NCBI GenBank assembly: GCA_026686845.1
Contig: JAIVEN010000021.1
Span: forward strand, 15,828,001 to 15,892,000
Direction: 5' to 3'
Source: Adenanthera pavonina
Lineage: Eukaryota > Streptophyta > Magnoliopsida > Fabales > Fabaceae
Length of the DNA stretch: 64,000 bases
Below are positions 24,958 to 36,819 of this stretch, in pieces (the stretch's first letter is position 1; each line of letters begins with the position of its first letter). The position numbers and the translations under genes are program-made. The notes beneath the pieces are model-generated. The model had not been told where the DNA came from, ran no database searches, and saw only the letters and a list, made by a program, of their open reading frames with translations.

Positions 24958-25555
24958 CTAGTTTCTTGTATGAGAACGAGGAAAATGCAATTTTTGGAGC
25001 TCTCGCATAAGGAACGAGTAAAGATTAGAACACGAATTTTGTCAGTGCAAGACACATAAAGACTCACTTGCCCCTGACACAAAGATGTAATATGACATGA
25101 ATTTAGGGCACATAAAACTCTATGGTAGGTATGAATGATTTAATGGTGTATGAATATTTTGATGCAAGACATCCAAGGCGAATGTGAACTGGGACTCGAC
25201 CAAATAAATTGAATTATACTTTAGTAGATGCACAAATGAACAACTAACTTGAGCTAGGGTCAAACTAATGCAACATGCAATGATGTGACACAAATGAATA
25301 ACTATGTCAACTAGACTGGGACTGATGTAATAGGCCGATGAAGTGAATGCTCACAAAAACAAGATATGATAACAAGATCCAAACAAAATAACATATTGAT
25401 GAGCTGTCCTTCTTCATTTGTTTTCTAAGGAAGGAGATCATGAAATGATATTCATACTTAGAAACAAATGAAGAAAGAAACATGTATTTTGTTTGGGGGG
25501 CAAGGTGCATGAACAATAAAGACAATAAAAACAAAGATTAACTGACAGAATTTTA

Positions 25556-25890
25556 AGGGGTGCCTGCCGCTAGGTCAGGGCTTTGACATAATTTTAAATG
25601 ATAGAAATTTAAAGGGTGCATGCAACTAAGTCAGGGCTTTGACAAAATTTAAATGACACAAATTTAAAGGGTGCCTGCAGCTAAGTCAGGGCTTTGATAG
25701 AATTTTAAAGGGCGCCTGCAGCTAAGTCAGGGCTTTGACATAGTTTTAAATGACAGAAATTTAAAGGATGCCTGCAGCTAAGTCAGGGCTTTGACAGAAT
25801 TTAAATGACAGAAATTTAGAGGATGCCTGCAGCTAAGTCAATGCTTTGACATAATTTTAAATGACAAAAATTTAAAGGGCGCCGAGGTGA
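25556..25890. repeat. Minisatellite, ~57-bp unit, about six copies
   Basis: Units share GTGCCTGCAGCTAAGTCAG and GGCTTTGACA...TTTAAATGACA. Unit starts are near 25560, 25617, 25672, 25710, 25769 and 25824, so the steps are 55-59 bp except for one unit shortened to about 38 bp. Confidence 0.85.
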
Positions 25891-26989
25891 CACCCGTCAT
25901 GATGCAAGACTTGGAGTGCCTAAACAATACTTAGCTAGGCCTGTGACTCTCACTTCTGTTTATCCAGCGCTCACTAGATGCCAGTACAATGCCATCTCTT
26001 TTGTCTTCCCTCTCTTTTTCTTTTTCTTTCCCTGAGGTATAATGATCCCCTTTTGTCATGTATGCAAAATGGAGATTTCCTTTTTAGTCTTTCTTGATGA
26101 TGTGCATGCAAAAATATTTGTGGAATGCGAAGTTCTTATTATTATTATTTATTATTATGACTATTTGCCCCAATTTGCACGAAATGGAAGATGTATGTAG
26201 AATGCCAATTATTGCCCCAATTTGACAAAATTTATTGTAACCACAATGTTAGAAATGTAATGAAATTGGGTTTTATCTTTCAATTTCCTTGTCTTGATGT
26301 AGAACTCCATTGCCCCTTGTGAAGGAATCCAGTTAACCCCACAACTCTTAAACTTGCCATGATCATAAGTGATACTAAAAAAGCCATCTTGCCTATTTCT
26401 ATCTTTAGGTATTGTTGTGTCGTCCTAAAAGAACTTTTTCTCAATCAAATTCCATGAGCTTCCATTTTACTCCTTGTACTTAGCACCATTAGCGGGCAGT
26501 CACGATTACTCTCATGATGCATGCCATTAAGTAACATCTTTTTTTCTTTTTTTTCTTTTTTTTTTAGCTAAAATTTATTTGAGGAATAAATACAGCAACT
26601 TACCAGAGGGAAATCAATAATCAAAGAGGAAAACATACAGCAGCTTGTCAAGGGGAAGCAACAATCCAGGAATAAGAATAGAAAGATAGTTTATTAGGTG
26701 AACAAACCACTTGGATAGTAGATCTTGAAATAACCTGAAACTATAGATATTGATCTAGTAAAAATGAGAGGAAATGCCTTCACATTGGTCTCTTAAGCAC
26801 CAAGTCGGATAACTTGCATTGCTTTTGGACACACCCTACAGTACGTCTGACTAAAGATTATGCCGCGCTTGTCATTTACCCCTATCAATTAACAGCTTAG
26901 AATCTCCTTTTACTTGCTCAGAAGATGATTTGCTCTTCCCTTTGCATGGGCTATTTTTCCGGTTTTCAACTTAGTGAGCTTCTTTTCTT

Positions 26990-27190
26990 CTTTTGTGCTC
27001 TAATTTTTGCCTAGGTTGCCTTTTTAGGTTTTCAACCTAACAAGCTTCTTTTTCTTTTCATGCTCTAATTTTTGCCTAGGTTGCCTTTCTAGGTTTTCAA
27101 CCTAGCGAGCTTCTTTTCCTTTTCATGCTCTAATTTTTGCCTAGGTTGCCTTTCTAGGTTTTCAACCTAGCGAGCCTCTTTTCTTTTTCT
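26990..27190. repeat. Minisatellite, ~65-bp unit, about three copies
   Basis: The unit contains TGCTCTAATTTTTGCCTAGG followed by TTGCCTTTCTAGG and TTTTCAACCTAGCGAGC. Copies start near 26994, 27059 and 27124, with a partial copy before the first. The last two are nearly identical. Confidence 0.85.
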
Positions 27191-27316
27191 TTTCTCTTTT
27201 TTTTTGTTTTTTTCTTTTTTTGCATTTTCTTAGGCATAATACCTCTTGACAGAGTCTGTATTGATAGGCCTCATTAATTCTTGCCCCTTGATGTCCATCA
27301 AAATAAGTGCACCTCT

Positions 27317-28387
27317 TTAAAAAGCTTGCTTTATCACACAAGGACCCTCATATGATAGGGCCCACTTCCCTCGATTGTCCTCTTGATTTGGAAAAATTTT
27401 CTTTAAGACTAAATCCCCTGGCTTAAACTCCCTAGGGCGAAGCCTTTTGTTAAACGCTCTGGCCATTCTCCGTTGATATAGCTGCCCATGACACATGGCG
27501 ACCAATCTCTTTTCTTCAATCATATTCAATTGCTCATATCAGGTTTTGATCCAATCATCCTCCCCAATAGCTGATTCGACCATGACTCGCAGTGATGGGA
27601 TTTCCACCTCAATCGATGTCACTGCCTCCATTCCATATACTAGAGAATATGGTGTAACTCCAGTTGATGTACGAGTTGTGGTACGATAACCATGGAGAGC
27701 ATATGGGAGCATTTCATACCAATCCTTGTATGTGATGGTCATCTTAGCAATGATCTTTTTAACATTCTTGTTAGCAGCCTCCATTGCCCCATTCATCTGC
27801 AGTCGATAGGGAGCAGAGTTATGATGCTGGATCTTGAATTGCTCACAAAGCTTCCTTACTTCAGCACCATTCAAATTAGGAGCATTATCTGTAATGATCT
27901 TTTCTGGTAAACCATATCGACAAATGATGCATGATCGCAAGAAGCGAACAAAAGCCTTTTAGGTGACACTGGCAAGAGAGACGGCTTCGACCCACTTGGT
28001 GAAATAGTCAATAGCTACAAGTATGAAGCGATGACCATTTGTGGCTTTAGGATTAATAGGACCAATCACATCAATTCCCCACATGGAGAAAGGCCACGGG
28101 TCCACAAGGTTGTGTAGGGGGTGTGGTGGAGCATTGATTCGATCAGCATAGATTTGACATTTGTGACATTTTTTCACATATTCGATGCAATCTTTTTCCA
28201 GGGTCAACCAAAAATATCCACATCGTTGTATTTGTCTAGTCATAGTATGACCATTAGAATGAGTTCCACATATTCCATCATGAACTTCAGCCATCACCCT
28301 ATTGGTTTCAGGCGAATTTATGCACTTGAGCAAGGTCCCATCATGAGCCCGTTTATACAAAACTTCCCCACTAAGGAAGAAGCTCAT
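27317..28387 (-). pseudogene. Ogre integrase, broken
   Basis: Integrase lies in one frame cut by stops near 27959 and 27539. The N-terminal zinc region shows HDGICGTHSNGH ... CHKCQIYAD (His-His-Cys-Cys). The core shows the first catalytic Asp in MWGIDVIGP, the second in IITDNAPNLNG and the Glu in NGAMEAANK, so the D-D-E triad is still visible. The tail (27529-27317) has the RPREFKPGDLVLKK word found at the end of gypsy integrases. In the family this enzyme joins the cDNA to host DNA. It directly follows the second RNase H in the same frame, as expected for one polyprotein. Confidence 0.9.
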
Positions 28388-28569
28388 TACGAGACGCCGA
28401 AGGGTCTTCTTGTCATTATCTGTTGCCGCATCTGGATATTCTCTATCTTTGATGTAGGACTTAATATCGTGAAACTAAGGTTGCCTATCGGATTCCTCTT
28501 CTATACTCAAGCAATGGGCAGGAGTATTCCTTGCTTCAACATGGATCGGCTGAACGTGAATCCCACAAT

Positions 28570-29103
28570 CTAGCTTACCATGACAGCGAGTGTTGCTAAA
28601 GCATCTGCAAACTGATTTTTATCATGAGTCATATGGGTAAACTTGATTTCATCAAACTCCTTGATCAATTCAGTCAAATAATTCTGGTAGGGGATCAACT
28701 TTGGGTCCTTCGTTTGCCATGCCCCCGTCACTTGATAGATTATGAGTGCTGAATCTCCAAAGACCTCAAGTTCTTTAACACCCAGAGCTAGGGCGGCTTG
28801 CAAACCACTGACACAAGCTTCATACTCTGCTACATTATTTGTGCATTCAAAATTAAGCTTAATGGCGACAGGAAATTGTTTCCCTTCAGGGGACACTATC
28901 ACTGCACCTACCCCACATCCCTGCGTATTGGTGGCACCATCAAAGTACATTGTCCATTGGGCATCTTCCAACTTATCCTCAACAGTTAAGACATCTTCAT
29001 CTGGGAATTGAAAGTCTAGTGGTGGACTCTCATTTAATGGGTTTCCAGCTAAATGGTCAGCGATGATACTTCCTTTAATTGACTTGCGAGTCACATACTT
29101 CAC
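28570..29103 (-). pseudogene. Second (archaeal-type) RNase H domain of Ogre pol
   Basis: The domain has the four acidic active-site positions of RNase H: FDGATN, NVAEYEA, FGDSALI and FADALATLA. Its place between the normal gypsy RNase H and integrase marks the dual-RNase-H Tat lineage. This piece is itself open, but it is in frame with an upstream region carrying stops at 29188-29190 (TGA) and 29128-29130 (TAG), and it ends in a stop at 28570 before integrase. The polyprotein is therefore broken although the domain looks well preserved. Confidence 0.88.
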
Positions 29104-29187
29104 ATCATATTCGGATAGTATTACTTGCTACTTTGACACCCTACCTGACACGTAAGGGCTTTCAAAAATATATTTAATCGGATCCAA

Positions 29188-30674
29188 TCATGAGATCAAC
29201 CAGGTAACATGATATAACATGTATTGTCTTAATCGTCGCATAACCCATACTAGTCCACAACATGTCTTTTCGATGACTGGGTATTGAGATTCACAATCAT
29301 TGAATTTCTTACTCAGGTAATAAATGACATGCTCCTTTTTGCTAGATTTATCTTGTTGTCCTAACATTGCCCCCATGGAGGATGTCAAGATGGTTAGATA
29401 GAGGATTAATGGCTGACCTGGTGTTGGAGGTGCCAAAATAGGAGGGTTTGACAAATATTCCTTTATCTTCTCGAACGCTTACTAGCAATCTTCATCCCAC
29501 TTCCCAGGATTTCCCTTTCTTAACAATTTAAATATTATCTCACAAGTGGCCGTCATATTTGCGATAAATCGAGCTATATAATTTAAATGGCCCAAGAAGC
29601 TTCGCACATCTTTTTCCGTTTGGGGTGGAGGCATATCACGGATTGCCTTTACTTTATCTGGATCGACTTCTATTCCTCTACTGCTGACGATGAAGCCTAA
29701 AACCTTACCAGCCATAACCCCAAACACGCACTTATTGGGATTCAATCGAAGCTTGTATTTCCGCAGCCTTTCAAATAATTTCCAAAGAATTGCCACGTGA
29801 CTTTCTTCTTCTGCTAATTTTGCCACCATATCATCGACATAAACCTCAAGCTCTTTATGCATTATATCATGGAATAGTGCTACCATAGCTCGCTGATAAG
29901 TGGTACCTGCATTCTTTAGACCAAATGGCATCACTTTGTCACAAAACGTTCCCCATAGAGTAGTGAAAGTGGTTTTCTCCTTATTTACTGGGTCCATAGG
30001 GATTTGATTGTATCCTGAATACCCGTCCATGAACGAGTACCTATAACCCCTCGCCGTGTTATCCACTAGCACATCGATGTGCGGTAGAGGAAAATGATCC
30101 TTTGGACTGGCTTTGTTCAAATCCCGATAGTCCACACATCCTAATGCAGCTGTCCTTCTTAGGTACTGGTACTATATTTGCAACCCACTATGGGTATTTA
30201 GCAACATCTAAGAAACCAGCATCCCATTGTTTCTTCACTTCTTCTTTGATCTGAAGAGATGTCTCTGGACTTATTCTCCTTAGTTTCTGCTTCTTCGGTT
30301 TAATGTCAGGGAATAAGGGAAGTTTACGAGAAGCGATGTTGGGATTAAGCCCTGGCATATCTTGGTACGACCAAGCAAACACATCCAGATATTCCCGAAA
30401 TAAATCTATCATATCCTTCTTCTCAGGATTATCAACTATCCTTACCTCTTTTTTATCTTCCTCAATTCCCATGTTGATCACCTCTATGATTTCTTCATGC
30501 AGGATGAAACCATTTTTGGAGGGTTCGATAAGCTTTGCAAATGCGAGGGGTAATTCAACTAGCGCGGCATTTTCTTCAGTCTCACCGTCAAACATATCCA
30601 TAACAATGCAAGTGTCATCCCATTAGGGCTCTAGAACCTCTGTGTCAGACTGGAGTTCCGAGGATTCTAATTCC
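29188..30674 (-). pseudogene. Ogre reverse transcriptase and first RNase H
   Basis: The exon presumed to follow the intron starts at 30674. Its frame meets TAA at 30625-30623, then is open from 30601 to 30188 (MDMFDGETEEN ...), stops (TAG), and shifts by one base. RT proper runs from 30135: MDYRDLNKASPKDHFPLPHI, FMDGYSGYNQI, MPFGLKNAGTTYQR and the catalytic YVDDMV near 29840, ending at 29482. After one in-frame stop the gypsy RNase H starts (29454-29188: PPILAPPTPGQPL, HVIYYLSKKF), cut at the word TTWLIS-like end. Dense stops and one frameshift show that it is not functional. Confidence 0.9.
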
Positions 30675-30945
30675 CTGGAAAGCAACAAACACAACAGAAG
30701 TAAACGATGAAGCAGGAAGTAGTACAAAGAATTATTTAGAAGAGGGGCCAACACAAAAGGATAAGAAGAAGAATAAAGTGAAATGAAAGAAAGAGTAGAA
30801 TAAAGGGCCTGAAATAAAAGAGAGAAAGAGTGGAATAAAGAACATGAAATGTTGCTTTGCATTTAATCCTCAAATGTAAAAAGTGCCAAAAGCCAAAAGT
30901 ACAAGATTTTCAAAAGAAAACATAATAAAAAATCTAGAATATTAC
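30675..30945 (-). other. Predicted Ogre intron (271 nt)
   Basis: On the - strand a GTAATA donor begins at 30945 and an acceptor TTGCTTTCCAG ends at 30675, preceded by a pyrimidine-rich tract. The upstream frame would stop at TAA (30944-30942) only one base into the intron. Removing the 271 nt rebuilds a Glu codon and continues in the frame used at 30673-30188. Ogre elements are known to have an intron between the protease and RT regions. Splicing itself is a prediction. Confidence 0.65.
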
Positions 30946-32221
30946 TCTAATGACATGATATCAGGGATTATCTCAGATTCCCAGTTTTCTAGTGTTTTTC
31001 CAAAGGTATCCTGCTGAACCCAGCGTCCTTTTCCAAAACTTTCCCCTTCTTCCTCTGTTGTAGCAACGGAGTCATTCATGTTGACTATCTCAGAGGCTCG
31101 TGAGAAAGTTTCTTTAATATGAGGAACTTGTGATTTCCCTTGGCCTAACTTTGCTTGCTCAGCCAAATGAGTCTCTAAATGGGTATCGTATCCCACCCCT
31201 CGACGCCCCTGATTCCCTGGAAGCTTGATTGGTTCCTTCACCCCTTGTAATTTAGCTCCGAGCCCTTGTCCTTCCCTATACCCATCATGCTTCATTATCT
31301 TGGTGACTACTTATTGCACATCTCTACTTGGCTTGTCACCCTCTACAACCTCAAAACTGTGATAAAAATTACCACCTGTTCACTCTACATTTTCAACGTA
31401 AGGTACAGCACTTAGCTTGCTAATCATGAGTTCCTCTTCTCCCTTAATGATAACAAGTTAGCCGTCCTTGATGAATTTGATCCTCTGGTGTAGAGTGGAT
31501 GGTATAGCCCAGCATCATGAATCCAAGGTTGTCCTAAGAGCATAGTATATGCCGCATCAATATCCATGACATGGAATTGCACTGAAAAGGTGCTTGGCCC
31601 AATCTCAAGTGGAAAATGGACCTCCCTAAATACTTCCCTTCTTGCTCCATCAAAAGCTCTGGCAATTAGATCACTACGCTCAATGGCGGATTCATTCATT
31701 GGAAGCTCTTGTAAAGTTGCTAATGGCAGGACATTGAGAGCTGATCCATTATCAATCAAGACCTTTGCTACTATGTACCCATGACATTTCAATGTAATAT
31801 GAAGAGCTTTAGGTTGCCCTGCCAGAGCTTGAACAATTTCATCTTCAAAGAAAGTAATCTGAGTGGCATTTTTTACAACATTAACCATGTAAACTACTTT
31901 CTCAGGAGTTATGTCCGGACGCACATATGCAGTTTCTAATACCTTCTGGAGTGCCTTGCGATGGACTTCAGAGCTCATAATGAGGGACATCAAGGAGATT
32001 CGAGCTGGAGTCCTTGTGAGCTGCTCTACAATGTCATATTCACTATGCTTCATGATCTTTAAGAATTCATCAGTATCACCACTCTTGTTTGTCACCACCT
32101 TGGATCCTGAGCTTTCTCCTTCTCCTTGTTTGTTATTCGCTGCCTTATCATTTTCCTTCGAATAGACGCGACCACTCCTTGTAATCCCATTTATCAGATC
32201 CTGGTTATTGACTTCCACCAC
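30942..32221 (-). pseudogene. Ogre protease and G-patch-like segment
   Basis: From 32221 to about 31500 the frame codes for an aspartic protease with active-site word VLIDNGSALNVLP (near 31750) and a later LLGQPWIHDAG. A frameshift near 31500 leads to a false stop at 31424. In another frame, 31295-30942 begins KHDGYREGQGLGAKLQG, a G-patch-like glycine motif known from this group of gypsy elements, and continues in an acidic region up to the predicted intron donor. Gag lies directly upstream and RT downstream of the intron. Protease would cut the polyprotein; the role of the G-patch, a motif often linked to RNA binding, is unknown here. Confidence 0.82.
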
Positions 32222-32265
32222 TGGTTCTTCACTAGTTTCTCCTCAGACTGCGAGAAGCTCAGTCC

Positions 32266-34476
32266 TCAGGCCATATTTCCAGGGTACCGCATGATTACTA
32301 TCATATGGGAATGGTGCTGGTACATGAATAACCGCCATCGGCTGCTTTCGCATGTTGCTACCTGAGCGGTTGAGTTTATGACCAGGAGGGATCCTGTCGA
32401 GCTCGGCTTAAGTGCTGGCTTGTTGATGAATGAAGAATGAGATTTTGCTGTCTCTAAGAAGGGCAATTGCTCATTGCTTCCTGGAGTCGGAGCTTGTGTG
32501 TTGATCACAAGGAATGACCCCTTTGACCTGTCAATGAGTGGTAACCCGCTTTGTTTCTCCATCATGCATATGGATTTATCTCTTGATGCCCCCCTTTCAA
32601 TTCTAATAATCCCGAACACCATCATCTTTCACACAACTTCCTTGAACACCTCACAACCCTCAATGTCATGACCTACATTCCCTCGGTGATACTCACAAGA
32701 GTAGGGACCATAATTGCCGATTATACCCAGCTTTTCCCCATCATAAAGGACATGCCCCGCTTCCTCAAGGTGATCAAATATTTTTTTCATAGTAAATTGG
32801 AGAGCATTTAGGTCTTTAATCAGCCTGACGTCTTCTTCAATAACACAGACCTGTTTCCCCTTGTCATGCTCCAGAAGGGGATTCGAGACTATATTCAGAT
32901 TGCTGTCCCACCGTACACTGATATAATTATTATCCAAAAGATTTAACACGTTCTTCCGAAAAGCATCGCATCGATCGATTGAATGTCCCACCACTCCTAT
33001 ATGATATTCATAAGTCTCATTCAAATTATACCAAGTAGGGAAAGGTGGTTGCCAAGGTTTTACAGGATGAGGACCCATAAGCTTCTTTTCCACCAACTCC
33101 TTGAAAAGCTCTAATTTGGAGACATTGAAGTCAGGTAATGAGTGGTTATCTCTCGGGGGGTGCACGGCTTTGGAATCCATACTTGGGTGCAAGACATTCG
33201 TTTGCTGAATAGGATGAGGTGGTGGGACTGGTTGAGGATGTTGGATAGGTTGAGCAAAAGGGGCTCTAGATTGATAGGGAGCATGTTGCATGCGTACCCC
33301 AGGTGCAAAAGGTTTTGGATATCGGGGTTGTGAGCTATATGGAGGGTATTGTGGGTTATACGAAGGTCTAAGCGACTGTTGGTAAGGGTCTGATACATGA
33401 TTCACATCGCCGTCTTTCTTTTTAACACCCTGTCCTTTCCTGTTTTTGGGGTATGCACTCTCTAACCTCCTATCCCGAATGTTAGTGTCAATCCTTTCAC
33501 CTACCTCAATGAGGTCGGTGAAATATTTAGCATGGGTTCCCAGCATGATTTTGAAGTAGGGCTCTCCCAGCATATCAATAAAGTAAGAACACAACTCATG
33601 CTCCGTTAAAGGAGGTTGAACTTATGAAGCCAAGGCTCGCCAATGCTACGCGTACTCCTTGAATTACTCAGCAGATTTCTTCCTCAATCCTTTCAGCTGC
33701 TCCCTAGTAGGAGCTGAATTCAAATTGAATTGGTATTGTCTCATAAAGACATCCATCAGATCCCTCAATTTCTTTAGTCTAGAATGATCTAATTTCATAG
33801 ACCAATGTAGAGCTGCCCTAGTGAGACTTTCATGAAAGAAATGGATGAGGAATTTCTCCTCCCTGGACCATACTGACATCCTGGTGCAGTATGTCTTTAG
33901 ATGATAATGCGGGTCCCCATTACCATTATATTTGTTGAAGTCCAGGATCTTAAACTCTTTCAGAATAATCACATCTGGAGCTAGGCATAGTTCATCCAAA
34001 TTGAGGGATTTATGCTCCATTACTCCCTGCAGTGCCCATAGTTGATCTCTCATTTCTGACACCTCCTCTTTCAAGCTGACCTTATCAGGGATTTCACCGC
34101 CATGAGAATACATATTATTGGGAGGTGGATTCTGAGCCACAAAGGCTGTGACGTTTTCTGGGTTATGGACATCGTGGGTATATGCATATCCCTGATCCCA
34201 TTCCTGGAATTCTTGGCTACCGACCCCTGGGGTTGGGATAGGTGGAAGCCTGTTCTGATCATTGTCAGTTGCATCGGGTATCCCCTCCATGCTCATACCA
34301 TGCGGTTGGGCAATATTGGCATTAACGTCATGCCTTCTCCCATTCGTGTTCATGCCCTGAAGCATTTTCATCATTTGTTCTATTTGAGTATGCGAGCCAC
34401 TGAGCTGACCCTTCAAATTCCCTACTTCTTCCTCCAGTCTCCGTTCTACATCAGAGAGATGACTTTCCATTGCCAT
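32266..34476 (-). pseudogene. Ogre gag, interrupted by stops
   Basis: The frame begins at or before 34476 (MAMESHLSDVERRLEEEV, a coiled-coil-like start; the frame is open further upstream). The capsid region is marked by FNKYNGNGDPHYHLKTYCTR and WSREEKFLIHFFHESLTRAA. Three in-frame stops lie close together at 33664-33666, 33646-33648 and 33622-33624. Then 33594-32629 is open with a Pro/Gln/Tyr-rich stretch and two degenerate zinc knuckles, YEYHIGVVGHSIDRC and CEYHRGNVGHDIEGC. The same frame runs on to 32266 before a shift into protease. Gag would form the particle. It follows ORF1 after about 0.5 kb. Confidence 0.87.
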
Positions 34477-34987
34477 TACTTTTGTTCTTGCCCGAGTTAA
34501 ATGGATTCTTTGCGGGCGATGTGTAAGGTTAACTGGATTCCTTTTAATCGGTGCAATGTTGTCCTACTTTCAAGAAAAAGAAAACAAATTAATTATTTTT
34601 ATCTTCTCATTACTTAGGTACTAGTGAATTATAATAGGCGTTAGCATAAGTTTCTCGACAAAGTGACTTTGGATCCATGTCGGCATTCATCATAATTACC
34701 TACGAAAACTCCCTCAAGTCCTCCCCGATACATATTGTATTCGGGGAGTCGTGAGGTTGACAATCAATTCATAAGAACTCACGTTACTTTATAAATGATG
34801 TCTATAAATGGAGGGCACAGGTGGAATCAAAAGCTTTAATTTCATATGGTTCAATACATCATCATGGATCATAACTACATCACCAAGTATGAGCCAGAAA
34901 TCTTAATTCTTTGACAAGTTCTTTACATAATGAAAAGAAATATGATATTTCTGCAGAAGTACTAAAGGGATGGAGTTTTTGTTCAGC
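34477..34987 (-). other. Spacer between ORF1 and gag
   Basis: 510 bp with no recognisable gene. The part next to gag stays open in the gag frame (RIHLTRARTK word just upstream of the Met at 34476), so the true gag start may lie up to about 60 bp further right. Confidence 0.5.
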
Positions 34988-36819
34988 TCACTCATAGATG
35001 TCGGAGAATTTGGGGATGCTTGAATTCACCAACGTAATTAGCCTTTTAGTGCGATCTCTCCACCTATCTGACTCCATTGCCCTTTCCGAATAAAGCACTC
35101 TCCAATTTTCCACTGCATCAGCATGTTGTTGCACTTGTTCAAGTAGCCTCTTGATTATAGCTAATGAATCCCCTCTAACGGCTGCTAACTCATTCACCTT
35201 ATCCTCCAACTGCTTAGTGATCAGTTCCAACTTGTCGGATGAACTTTTTAATGGACGGAGTTCTTGAACTTCTTTCTCAAGTAGGTCCCTTTCTTTCACA
35301 GCTTGCATCAACCGCCTCTGACTATTCTTCATCCTTTGGTCATTCTCCTCCATATACATGTTCATATCCCTAATTGTTCGTTTGAGCTTCAGATTTTCCT
35401 CCTTCAATTTCTTCACCTCCAAGCTTACCTCACAAGCTTCTCGTTTCCTCATTTCCTTCACCGTCTCTTGTAATGCCGCATATTCATTATGCAGATGACT
35501 CCAAGCCTCTTTCCGTTCATTATTTGCCTTCGCTAGCTTTTCCAATTCTTCCTCCTTCTTTTGAAGCTGTCTGACTAAATCTTTGTTGACTTCCACCTTA
35601 TTACCGTAGAGCAAATGATCAGGAGGTGCAAAAGTTGGGTTAACCCCTTTAATCCTTTCGGACAACCAGACTTGGTACTCTTCCGTGGCATAGATCCGAC
35701 GTGCACCCAATTCCAACCACCCTTTATGTATTACTTTACTCCAAGCACTCACCACATTTGGACTTATCTTTATCGTCGAATCATCATGTTGGAAGTGCAT
35801 CATGTGAACCACAGCTTCTGAGGGAGCCTTTTGTGGGAAGGCATATTGTCTTAGTAGCAACATTGGGTTATAATTTATCACCCCCCATGGCCCCATTAAC
35901 GGCACATTTGGGAAGCCCCCAGAACAATAAATTATTTCCTCCTCCCACCACCATGCTAATCTCCAACGGATGCTTTCTGCTCTGAGCTGGCCAAAAACTT
36001 CGATCCACCCCTCACGATCACATTTGGTTTTTCCTTCCTGATTTCTGAATGATGCCAGAGGGGAAGAATTATCCTTTTCTCCTTCTTGGAGTCTTCTTCC
36101 GTACAAGTGATTCATAATCCATACATACAATAGTTGGAGACAGCATCTAATTCTCCCTCCCTTCTTAGCATGGCACAAACTCAAGGTCATATAAGTCTCT
36201 GACAATATTGTAGGTACTGGATTCACTTGATGATGCTCTACCATATGAAACACACTGATGGCGTGTCTATCAATCACCCCTTTTCAAATGGAAACAAAAT
36301 TATCCCATAGATTATCATGGCGAGCACCCTGTTATAAACTATCCACTTCTCTTGTTCAGCCAGCTCTTTCAGACGTGTTTCCATAAACTCCCTCGAAACC
36401 CCTTCTACGCTCTTGGTAGAGATGAAGTGTACCTTGTCCACACTAACCTCCAAAAGCTTTGCTATCACTGTGTTCGATGCCACATATCCTGGGTATCTAT
36501 AGACACGATCTCCCCTATTTAACGGTAAGCTTGAGAGCTCCCCATACTCTTCTATGGTCGGTGCCATCTGGAAATCTGGAAATGTGAAGCATCTCAAGGT
36601 GTCATCCCAATATTGTCCCAGTACAGAAAGCACTTGTGTCTGAACGGGTACATTGAGTAGCTCTAGTAAGTCCCCATATCTTTTCCTGAAGTCTGACAAG
36701 GGGTTACCCTTGATACGCCGAGAGAATTCCTTCAGACTATCAACCGACTCCACAACTACTTCCAACCTGAGCCCCTTCCCACCATAGGTTAACCCTATTG
36801 GCCTTGGATCCATGATCAC
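34988..36819 (-). pseudogene. Ogre extra upstream ORF1 (plant mobile domain-like, coiled coil)
   Basis: Two overlapping pieces, 36819-36274 (about 181 codons) and 36277-34988 (about 429 codons), join at a frameshift near 36275. The first part has YWDDTLRCFTFPDFQMAPTI and EEYGELSSLPL, words typical of the plant domain catalogued as DUF7745, related to plant mobile domains; I name it from pattern only. The domain continues across the shift (VNPVPTILSETY, KKGGRIRCCLQLLYVWIM). The second half (about 35600-35000) is a long heptad-rich coiled coil full of Lys/Glu/Leu. Ogre elements are known to carry an ORF before gag whose function is unknown. Confidence 0.75.

Larger units (their letters stand above)
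24958..27316 (-). other. Ogre 3' untranslated region
   Basis: A non-coding stretch of 2.36 kb between the integrase stop and the purine tract. It contains two minisatellites (25556-25890 and 26990-27190), a poly-pyrimidine tract near 26540-26570 and scattered AT-rich DNA. No open frame has a recognisable motif. Long, variable 3' regions with tandem repeats are typical of Tat/Ogre elements. Confidence 0.75.

Noticed and set aside
25556..25890. Regularly spaced repeats resembling a CRISPR array
   Set aside because: The units are contiguous tandem copies without unique spacers, inside a plant retrotransposon 3' region.
34102..34500. A 132-codon + strand open frame with hydrophobic stretches
   Set aside because: It lies antisense to the Ogre gag frame, which has recognisable capsid motifs. 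It is a shadow of that gene.
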